A stretch of DNA of 5,416 nucleotides from Treponema sp. (lineage in GTDB: Bacteria > Spirochaetota > Spirochaetia > Treponematales > Breznakiellaceae). The position numbers were made by a program, and so were the translations under genes. The stretch spans positions 1 through 5,416 of the forward strand of contig JAITFA010000083.1 in NCBI GenBank assembly GCA_031281685.1, written 5' to 3'. The notes beneath the pieces were generated by a model. That model did not search any database. It saw only the letters and a program-made list of their open reading frames with translations, and was not told the DNA's origin. Of the stretch, positions 1 to 5,054 are shown piece after piece; the stretch's first letter is position 1; every line of letters starts with the position of its first letter.

Positions 1-45
1 GAGCGGCTGGGCGTTGATCAGGTCTTGCCAGTCAAGAACACGCAT
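1..45 (-). CDS. 5' end of an unidentified gene, truncated by the window edge
   Basis: Reading leftward from an ATG at 45-43, an open frame encodes MRVLDWQDLINAQPL and runs off the window with no stop. A GAGGG Shine-Dalgarno at 53-57 lies 7 nt before the ATG, which is the same spacing as the well-supported starts elsewhere in the window. The start is 51 bp after the lipoprotein stop codon, on the same strand, with no obvious terminator between. Co-transcription with the lipoprotein gene is therefore likely. Fifteen residues are too few to name a family: there is no signal peptide, and the start looks like a cytoplasmic protein. Confidence rests on the ribosome binding site and the gene order, not on homology. 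Confidence 0.55.
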   Translation of the reverse strand, partial: MRVLDWQDLINAQPL

Positions 46-96
46 GGCGCCGCCCTCACCAGACGCCGGCTGCGGGTTCACCCGTACACACAGCGC

Positions 97-1410
97 CTAT
101 ATCTCCTGAGACACTTGCCACACAAGCTCTCCAGTTTCAACACTGAGCATCTGCACGACCAGCCGTCGCAGGCTGCCCGATCCGGCAATGGAACACATAA
201 CCAAGGTATCCACGCCCAAGAGGTGTCCAATCGAGACCGCTGATTCATCATCAACCGCGCCGGATAACTGGAATCGCTGTTCCGCTTCCAGAAGATCGCG
301 GTTCTGGCGGTCAACTAGGCTTATGCTCTCGGCATTGATAAACGCGGCTGAAAGTTCGGCGATGATGTAATCCATGAGTTCGGCATCAACTATGGATACT
401 TTCAACAACGACACCTTTGAGCCGACAGGAAGCCGCGCAAGGATTTCTTTCGACGCCTGTTTGATTGCGCTGTCAACAACCCCGCTTGGTTCAGCGAACT
501 TGGTCGCCACAGTCTCGGTTTCAGCAAGCGTCCGCTGCATACGCGCCAGTTCCGACGTAGCCTTGGGGTTTGAGGTCGCGTTTGCCAGACGCTGCATAAG
601 CGTAATCGCCTCCGGCAGGCTGTCCACGATCTCGGTCATAATCGCCGTGTTGTATCCAGCCGCAAAACTGCCGGTTTCCGCATAGATGGCGCTGAAAGCG
701 TTCAGCGCCGACCGGTAGCTCCTCTCTTTGACCAGCCGTTCCGCGTCTTTCATGCGCTGTTTGAGCGCCTTGTCCTTTGAGGTTTCCTGAGCCAGCGTCC
801 TTCGCTCCTGTATGGTCCAAGGCGCGATGTCTCTGGCAAGGTTCGACAACTGATAGCGGATTAGCCGCTGCGCCATAACAAAGGGGTCTTCCAGATAGTC
901 CCTTGTATCATAGCTGCTGGAAGTAGCCCAATCAGACTTCCTTGCCTGAGCTATGATGCTACTGTCCCGCGTGCGGCTTATCCGGTAAACAAAGTTAAGT
1001 GAAACTTCCCGTGTCCAAATGATGGTGGGTTTCTCATCCTTGTTCTTGGATTCTTGCAGCTTGCTTGAGTCATTCACCCGGAGCGACGTTATCTCGCCGG
1101 TAAAAATCCCGTCCACATAAGTCACGAGACTTTCCCGCATACTCTGCCGCCGCGCCACATCAGCCGCGTCAACCAAAGTAAAATGTCCGGTTCGCAGAAC
1201 GATCTCTGTAACCGCGCTGGTGAGTTCCTGAGCGACCTGCCGGTCAAGCGTGGTATAGCCGGTCGTGGAGAAGGGCATAACCGCAATGCGTTCAATGCCG
1301 CTCGTGTCCATGTTAGGCGGTTTCGTAACCTGTACGGCAATGGACGTGGCGCACGCGCCCAAGCCCAGCGCCGCGAACATAAACAACACAAAACGCGCAA
1401 TGTATCTCAT
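97..1410 (-). CDS. Envelope lipoprotein with two CsgG/LpoB-like segments around a TPR-like middle
   Basis: The 437-residue product begins with a lipoprotein signal peptide: basic residues Arg2 and Arg6, a hydrophobic stretch 7-18, and a canonical lipobox LGAC with the lipidated Cys at 20. Residues 38-110 (GIERIAVMPFSTTG, then a helix and FTLVDAADVARRQ) resemble the nucleotide-binding-like fold of CsgG/LpoB-type lipoproteins. Residues about 205-300 are charged, Ala-rich helices, including a TPR-like piece at 219-275 (KDAERLVKERSYRSALNAF). Residues about 330-437 look like a second CsgG/FlgO/LpoB-type domain, with SLVDRQNRDLLEAEQRFQ, SGAVDDESAVSIGHLLGVD and a final beta-strand repeat with RRL and ETGELVWQ. 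The start has GGAGG at 1418-1422, 7 nt upstream. Known relatives secrete or assemble envelope components (CsgG) or activate penicillin-binding proteins (LpoB). Which of these applies cannot be decided here. It is a separate unit from the transporter, 190 bp away. Confidence 0.85.
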   Translation of the reverse strand: MRYIARFVLFMFAALGLGACATSIAVQVTKPPNMDTSGIERIAVMPFSTTGYTTLDRQVAQELTSAVTEIVLRTGHFTLVDAADVARRQSMRESLVTYVDGIFTGEITSLRVNDSSKLQESKNKDEKPTIIWTREVSLNFVYRISRTRDSSIIAQARKSDWATSSSYDTRDYLEDPFVMAQRLIRYQLSNLARDIAPWTIQERRTLAQETSKDKALKQRMKDAERLVKERSYRSALNAFSAIYAETGSFAAGYNTAIMTEIVDSLPEAITLMQRLANATSNPKATSELARMQRTLAETETVATKFAEPSGVVDSAIKQASKEILARLPVGSKVSLLKVSIVDAELMDYIIAELSAAFINAESISLVDRQNRDLLEAEQRFQLSGAVDDESAVSIGHLLGVDTLVMCSIAGSGSLRRLVVQMLSVETGELVWQVSQEI

Positions 1411-1443
1411 TAGCGTTCCTCCATATCTTGAGCGTATGCTGTT

Positions 1444-1462
1444 CCCTGAGCGTTTCTCAAGG
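1444..1462 (-). other. Small hairpin in the leader of the lipoprotein gene
   Basis: On the minus strand CCTTGAG, the loop AAACG, and CTCAGGG can form a 7-bp stem that includes one G-U pair. It lies 34 nt upstream of the lipoprotein start and 22 nt upstream of its Shine-Dalgarno. It does not cover the ribosome binding site, so any role in translation would be indirect. A second GAGCGT, at 1430-1435, repeats the one in this hairpin at 1448-1453 on the plus strand. The structure may be fortuitous. Confidence 0.3.
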
Positions 1463-1500
1463 AAGTCTCTTCAGTCTATTTAATCATGTAACGCTTTGTC

Positions 1501-1529
1501 ATCATAGGCCGCAACATACTTGCGAGCAA
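1501..1529 (-). promoter_or_regulatory. Weak candidate promoter for the lipoprotein gene
   Basis: On the minus strand TATGAT (1501-1506) matches five of six bases of a sigma-70 -10 box. It sits 17 nt after TTGCTC (1524-1529), which matches only the TTG of a -35 box. Transcription would begin near 1495 and give a leader of about 85 nt. The lipoprotein gene needs its own promoter if the stem-loop at 1538-1560 ends the transporter transcript. The poor -35 box makes this a suggestion only. Confidence 0.3.
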
Positions 1530-1537
1530 GCGCCTCT

Positions 1538-1560
1538 GGTGTAGCAGGCGCTGCTACACC
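1538..1560 (-). terminator. Perfect 10-bp stem-loop after the transporter operon
   Basis: GGTGTAGCAG and CTGCTACACC are perfect inverted repeats around a 3-nt loop. The stem is GC-rich and begins 40 nt after the stop codon of the second permease. The position suits the 3' end of the transporter transcript. No run of T follows the stem on either strand, so it is not a textbook intrinsic terminator. It may instead protect the 3' end of the mRNA after Rho-dependent termination. A shorter dyad, CTTGC-GA-GCAAG at 1519-1530, lies just downstream. Confidence 0.5.
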
Positions 1561-1600
1561 ACACCGGTAATGCTGATGTAGCCGTAATTGCCTCTTCTTG

Positions 1601-2458
1601 CTATTCCTTCAGCGATCCTTCGCCAAAGCCTTTTATCAGTTGAGCGTGAAAGAAAAAGTAAAACACGATCATCGGGAAAATACCAATGATGAGCGACGCA
1701 TATTGCAGACCGTATTCAACATTGGTTTTGCCCGCAAACTGGGTAATGGCGACAGGCAGACTTTTCAGGCTCATTTTGGTTGTAAATAAAAACACGAACA
1801 AAAACTCGTTCCAGTGGCGTAGGAATGAGAGTATAACCATAGTAGCAACAACAGGCGTGGATAGCGGCACAATCAGTTTCCAGAACACCGCGCCGTATTT
1901 TGCGCCGTCAATTTCAGCGGATTCAATAAGCGCGTCGGGAATACCTTTGATGTAGGAAATGGCGATCATGATCGACATAGGCAGGTCAAAGGCGATGTAA
2001 GGGAGTATGACACCAGCGCGGCGGTTGAGTATGCCCACCTGCCGTTCCATGATAAAAAGCGGGATGAGAACCGCGTGTACCGCAATCATCAAGCCCAAGG
2101 CAAAACTGGCGGTGAAAAATGAGCGCGACTTAAAGGGAAATTTCGTGAGACCATACGCCGCCGCGAGTGCCAGAAACAGCGTGGCTACTGTGGCGCTTGC
2201 CGTGTAAATAAAACTGTTGCCCAGCGCGGGACCCAGTCCGCCCATGGTCCACGCCCTGATGTAATTGTTAAACGTCGGATGCTGCGGGAGCGCCAGCGGA
2301 TGCAGCATGATTTCAGCGTGCGGCTTGAGCGACGAATACGCCAGCCACACCATGGGGAAAATCGTAAGCAGGGCAAAGCACAACATCAGGATATACGCGC
2401 AGCAACGCCACAGGATTGGCGCTTGCCGCAGCGTGGGTATTTTTTCGCTGTTTTCCAT
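1601..2458 (-). CDS. ABC sugar importer permease, MalG-like (CUT1)
   Basis: This 285-residue inner-membrane protein has the usual MalG-type size and about six membrane helices, roughly at 20-42, 83-105, 115-137, 150-170, 201-223 and 254-272. The cytoplasmic EAA loop, which docks onto the ATPase, is clear at about 179-200: ESAEIDGAKYGAVFWKLIVP keeps the central Gly and the I-x-P pattern. Other family marks are SSLKP after the first helix, the NS-F-Y region opening helix two, and a C-terminal LIKGFGEGSLKE resembling the usual KGL-x-GAVKG ending. The ATG is preceded by AGGGGG at 2464-2469, 5 nt upstream, and this site overlaps the stop codon of the preceding permease gene. The gap between the two genes is 9 bp, so translation is probably coupled. 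It should pair with the other permease as a heterodimeric channel. The imported sugar is unknown. Confidence 0.92.
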   Translation of the reverse strand: MENSEKIPTLRQAPILWRCCAYILMLCFALLTIFPMVWLAYSSLKPHAEIMLHPLALPQHPTFNNYIRAWTMGGLGPALGNSFIYTASATVATLFLALAAAYGLTKFPFKSRSFFTASFALGLMIAVHAVLIPLFIMERQVGILNRRAGVILPYIAFDLPMSIMIAISYIKGIPDALIESAEIDGAKYGAVFWKLIVPLSTPVVATMVILSFLRHWNEFLFVFLFTTKMSLKSLPVAITQFAGKTNVEYGLQYASLIIGIFPMIVFYFFFHAQLIKGFGEGSLKE

Positions 2459-2467
2459 ATCTTCCCC

Positions 2468-3349
2468 CTATTCCACTTTCAGCGCGCGCGACGCGAGGCG
2501 GGTCAATCCTATCGAAAGGACGATGAATAAAATGATGACAATGGACAGCGCGCTTCCATATCCATAGTTCTGATGAACAAAGGTCGTGTTGTACATATAT
2601 ACCGCGATTACTTCAGTGTAATGCGCGGGACCGCCGCCGGTCATGGAATATATCAAATCAAAACTTTTAAAACTACCGGAAATTGCCAGTATGGAATTAA
2701 TGAAAATAACATAGCTCATCATAGGCACAATGAGTTTTATGAAAATGATTCCCTCACCCGCGCCCTCAATTTGCGCTGCTTCGATAACCGACGCGGGGAT
2801 GCGCTGAAGATTGGCGAGAAAGATAACCATGTAGAGGCTCGTGTGCTGCCACAACAGCACAAACATAATTGGCACTATGGCAAAGGTTTTATTTTCTACA
2901 ATGGTCATAATATACTCGCGGTTGCCGGTTACGGCTTTCATAAACGTGGTGAAAATACCCACAGGCGAGAAAATGCGGTTCCAGAGCTGCGCCACGATAA
3001 CCGACGAAATCGTGATGGGGAGGAAAATGAGTACCTCAAAAAGGTCGGCGCGTACAACCATTTTCCGGTACAGCATATAGGCGAGTAAAAGCCCCAGGGG
3101 AATTTGCCCGAATACCGAGACCAGCACAATGGCAATGTTGTTACGCAAGCCAATGTGAAACACCGGGTCTGAAAAAATGCGGATGTAATTATCAAGGCCA
3201 ACGAATTGCATTTCGCCATAGCCCTTCCATGAAACAAAGCCAAGCGCAAAACTGAATGCCAGGGGAAAGATGATTACCCCGATAAAGATAAGAAACGCAG
3301 GTAACACAAAGCTGTAATAACTGATTCGTTTGTAGGTGTTATAGCGCAT
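2468..3349 (-). CDS. ABC sugar importer permease, MalF/UgpA-like (CUT1)
   Basis: This 293-residue inner-membrane permease is of the short MalF type, without the large periplasmic loop of E. coli MalF. Hydrophobic helices lie roughly at 12-38, 70-94, 104-124, 156-178, 208-226 and 265-285. The EAA loop is at 190-211 (EAAQIEGAGEGIIFIKLIVP). The signature FDLIYSMTGGGP at 230-241 is characteristic of this subfamily. I chose the ATG at 3349 because GAGG (3357-3360) lies 7 nt upstream within a purine-rich GAGGGGG. An in-frame TTG at 3364 would add five residues but would place the ribosome binding site inside the coding region. It sits 85 bp after the binding-protein gene, with a stem-loop between, and 9 bp before the second permease. 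It should form the membrane channel with that partner. Confidence 0.92.
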   Translation of the reverse strand: MRYNTYKRISYYSFVLPAFLIFIGVIIFPLAFSFALGFVSWKGYGEMQFVGLDNYIRIFSDPVFHIGLRNNIAIVLVSVFGQIPLGLLLAYMLYRKMVVRADLFEVLIFLPITISSVIVAQLWNRIFSPVGIFTTFMKAVTGNREYIMTIVENKTFAIVPIMFVLLWQHTSLYMVIFLANLQRIPASVIEAAQIEGAGEGIIFIKLIVPMMSYVIFINSILAISGSFKSFDLIYSMTGGGPAHYTEVIAVYMYNTTFVHQNYGYGSALSIVIILFIVLSIGLTRLASRALKVE

Positions 3350-3353
3350 ATTG

Positions 3354-3360
3354 CCCCCTC
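3354..3360 (-). promoter_or_regulatory. Shine-Dalgarno deciding the start of the first permease
   Basis: GAGGGGG on the minus strand lies 4 nt before the ATG at 3349, or 7 nt when counted from its GAGG core. It falls downstream of the alternative in-frame TTG at 3364, which has no such site. This supports the shorter protein. Confidence 0.7.
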
Positions 3361-3370
3361 GCAATTTGTC

Positions 3371-3422
3371 CGCGGATTACATACATTACGCTGATTAAAA
3401 CCTGTAACCCATGCAATCCGCG
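3371..3422 (-). other. Intercistronic stem-loop between binding-protein and permease genes
   Basis: CGCGGATTACAT (3371-3382) and ATGCAATCCGCG (3411-3422) pair at 11 of 12 positions, including an uninterrupted 8-bp outer stem. They enclose 28 nt in which TTAC (3386-3389) can also pair with GTAA (3404-3407). The stem begins 12 nt after the binding-protein stop codon and ends 21 nt before the permease start. No T-run follows, so full termination is not expected. In E. coli, structured intercistronic elements between malE and malF protect the upstream message and help give more binding protein than permease. The same role is inferred here. Partial attenuation is the alternative. Confidence 0.65.
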
Positions 3423-3434
3423 AATTTTCATTAA

Positions 3435-4730
3435 CTACCGTTTGCGGTTGGAATCGTTTTTGGCAACCCAATCCTCGTATTCAGCGGCAAGCTGTGCCGG
3501 GGTCTTATCGCCCATCATTACAGCCTGTATGCCGGGGTTGAGGAGATTGTTCACCCCCTCGCCGTCCATCTTGTCATCAATAATGTAGCCCATAGGACGG
3601 GTGTTGATGAGATCGATGTACTGATTCGTTACCTTGTCAATGTTATACTTGGACAGGTCAAGTTTGTATGTAGAAATCGATCCGTAGCGCTGGAAAATAT
3701 CCGCGCCCTCAGCGCCGTAGATGAAGCTGAGGAACTTCCACGCCGCGTCTTCCTTTGCGCCGGTGAGCTTGGCATTCATGGCAAGCGCCTCGCCCATTGT
3801 CGCCGCGCTGGAGCCTTTGCTCACTTCGCCGTTCAGTTCCGGGAAGAAAATAAGGTCAACGTCGTTCCAGAGTTCGGGCGGACAGGCGGTCTTTACTGCG
3901 GTGATTGACCAGCCGGAGTTGAGGTAGTACACCGCGTTACCCTGAATGAAGTCGCTCGTTGCCACAGTGCCTTCCATCTGATTCACGCCGTTTACAAAAA
4001 GCTGGGTATCAACCATTTGCTTGACTATGGCAAGCGAATCCACAAACGGTTTGTCCGTAAACTTTGCCTCGCCGGACATGGCTTTTTCAAACCAGTTCTT
4101 ACCGCCCAGACGGTCTACCAGCGTGGAAAGGAGAAGGGACTGCGCCTGCCACACGCCCTTGTTCGCAAAGAGCAGCGGCGTCTTGCCTGCGGCGCGAATC
4201 GTGGGAACCTGCGCGATCATCTCGTCCAGCGTTGCGGGCGTGGTGAGACCCAGTTCCTTCTGAAGCCGCGTGTTGATGTAGATCACCGTTGTAACAGCCA
4301 TATTCGGCGCGATGATATAGATTTCCCCGTTAGGGCCCTGCGGGTTCCAGATACTTGACGCAAACTGAGACTTGAAGTCCTCGGTGAGGTACGGGCGAAG
4401 GTCTTTCACCATGCCGCGATTCAGGATGTAACTGGAACGCGCCCCTGAGTAACAGGTGAACAGGTCGGGAATCTCTCCGCCAGCCGCCATAGCCTGAAAC
4501 TTGTCGTGGAACTGTTCCCCAGACACATACTCGAACTCAAGCTGAATGTTCGGGTACTTCTTCTTAAAGGCGTCCAGCGTAACGCCCCAGTATTCATACT
4601 GGGGGTCAGCCATGTCGATCTGCATGTAGGCGGTAAGTTTTACCGTCCCATCAGCCGGCTGTTGTGTTCCCCTTGCACAGACGAACCCCGTTATGCTCAC
4701 CAGCGTGAGCGCCAAAAGTAGCTTTTTCAT
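3435..4730 (-). CDS. Sugar-type ABC transporter solute-binding protein (SBP_bac_1-like)
   Basis: The 431-residue product has the size and layout of CUT1-family (MalE-like) extracellular binding proteins. A signal peptide (MKKLLLALTLVSITGFVCAR) is followed by KLTAYMQIDMADPQYEYW, then the family-typical F-K-KKYPNI-LEFEYV (55-69) and MAAGGEIPDLF (81-91). Later come the hinge-like region around YLNSGWSI (269-276) and a C-terminal helix with GDKTPAQLAAEYEDWV (407-422). Export may be by signal peptidase I after VCA (17-19), or by lipidation at Cys18 through a non-canonical spirochaete lipobox. The ATG at 4730 is chosen for its AGGAGG site. An in-frame ATG at 4763 lies too close to the predicted transcription start and lacks such a site. 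It captures substrate in the periplasm for the two permeases downstream. The ligand is probably a sugar or sugar derivative, but this is not proved. Confidence 0.92.
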   Translation of the reverse strand: MKKLLLALTLVSITGFVCARGTQQPADGTVKLTAYMQIDMADPQYEYWGVTLDAFKKKYPNIQLEFEYVSGEQFHDKFQAMAAGGEIPDLFTCYSGARSSYILNRGMVKDLRPYLTEDFKSQFASSIWNPQGPNGEIYIIAPNMAVTTVIYINTRLQKELGLTTPATLDEMIAQVPTIRAAGKTPLLFANKGVWQAQSLLLSTLVDRLGGKNWFEKAMSGEAKFTDKPFVDSLAIVKQMVDTQLFVNGVNQMEGTVATSDFIQGNAVYYLNSGWSITAVKTACPPELWNDVDLIFFPELNGEVSKGSSAATMGEALAMNAKLTGAKEDAAWKFLSFIYGAEGADIFQRYGSISTYKLDLSKYNIDKVTNQYIDLINTRPMGYIIDDKMDGEGVNNLLNPGIQAVMMGDKTPAQLAAEYEDWVAKNDSNRKR

Positions 4731-4737
4731 AAGCCAT

Positions 4738-4743
4738 CCTCCT
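4738..4743 (-). promoter_or_regulatory. Consensus Shine-Dalgarno deciding the binding-protein start
   Basis: AGGAGG lies 7 nt before the ATG at 4730. It is the strongest ribosome binding site in the window, in line with the high output expected of a binding protein. It also rules against the ATG 33 nt further upstream as the start. Confidence 0.85.
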
Positions 4744-4777
4744 ACGACCCTTATACGGGTCAAAAAACATTATGTTT

Positions 4778-4805
4778 ATTTTACAAGTCTTTGTAGATAT
4801 GTCAA
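4778..4805 (-). promoter_or_regulatory. Sigma-70-like promoter of the transporter operon
   Basis: On the minus strand a perfect TTGACA (4800-4805) is followed after 16 nt by TAAAAT (4778-4783), which matches five of six bases of the -10 consensus. Transcription would start near 4771 and give a leader of about 40 nt before the binding-protein ATG. The region is AT-rich compared with its surroundings. It lies between the gene and the repeat arrays and is the only strong promoter match I see. Confidence 0.7.
4782..4795 (-). promoter_or_regulatory. Candidate operator dyad between the promoter boxes
   Basis: TACAA-AGAC-TTGTA on the minus strand is an inverted repeat with 5-bp arms and a 4-nt centre. 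It sits between the -35 and -10 elements and overlaps the edge of the -10 box. A repressor bound here would block RNA polymerase, as is common for sugar transport operons. The arms are short and AT-rich, so chance is possible. No regulator gene is visible in the window. Confidence 0.35.
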
Positions 4806-4867
4806 TCGAGCGGTAAAGAATGGCAACGCCTCTGGCTATAACGGCCAGTGTTTCAGTTACACAGCGC
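4806..4867. other. Spacer between promoter and repeat arrays, with a small dyad
   Basis: No gene is evident in this stretch. CTGGC (4832-4836) and GCCAG (4844-4848) can form a 5-bp stem around 7 nt. It is too weak to call a terminator, although TGTTT follows on the plus strand. ACAGCGC at 4861-4867 resembles the last bases of the neighbouring 53-bp repeat (ACAGCAC), so the array probably begins with a decayed fragment here. Confidence 0.4.
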
Positions 4868-5054
4868 GTCTGGCACCAATGTCTCTGACACCCAAAACCG
4901 GACACCAACACGCACAGCACATCTCAGCACGTCTGGCACCACTGTCTCTGACACCCAAAGCCGGACACCAACACGCACAGCACGTCTGACACCACTGTCT
5001 TTGATACCCAAAGCCGGACACCAGCGCACACAGTACGTCTGGCACTCAAAGTCG
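4868..5054. repeat. Tandem array of a 53-bp repeat, three full copies and a shortened fourth
   Basis: Full copies occupy 4868-4920, 4931-4983 and 4984-5036, and a shortened copy occupies 5037-5054. A 10-bp insert (ATCTCAGCAC) separates the first two. The first two copies differ at 2 positions. The third differs from the second at 7 positions, all transitions. Each unit holds three related sub-motifs (CTGGCACC, CTGACACC and CGGACACC) spaced 14-15 bp apart, so the unit itself probably grew from a smaller repeat. As 53 is not a multiple of 3, the frame shifts between copies. The short open frames here rich in Cys, Trp, Arg and Val are therefore by-products. The array is intergenic, upstream of the transporter promoter. 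Confidence 0.9.

Noticed and set aside
73..84. Small hairpin CGGG-TTCA-CCCG between the lipoprotein stop and the next gene as a terminator
   Set aside because: The stem is only 4 bp effective, there is no T-run, and the next gene on the same strand starts 28 nt later with a good ribosome binding site.
374..685. Plus-strand open frame of 103 residues
   Set aside because: It is antisense to the lipoprotein gene, which has a lipobox, a good start site and coherent domains. The plus-strand frame has none of these.
2573..3088. 171-residue open frame on the plus strand
   Set aside because: It lies wholly antisense to the first permease gene, is rich in His, Asn and Arg with no family features, and has no convincing ribosome binding site.
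3350..3364. TTG start at 3364 for the first permease
   Set aside because: The GAGGGGG ribosome binding site lies after this codon and is spaced correctly for the ATG at 3349.
4731..4763. Longer start for the binding protein (ATG at 4763)
   Set aside because: It would place 11 residues before a standard signal peptide, has no Shine-Dalgarno and begins only about 8 nt after the predicted transcription start.
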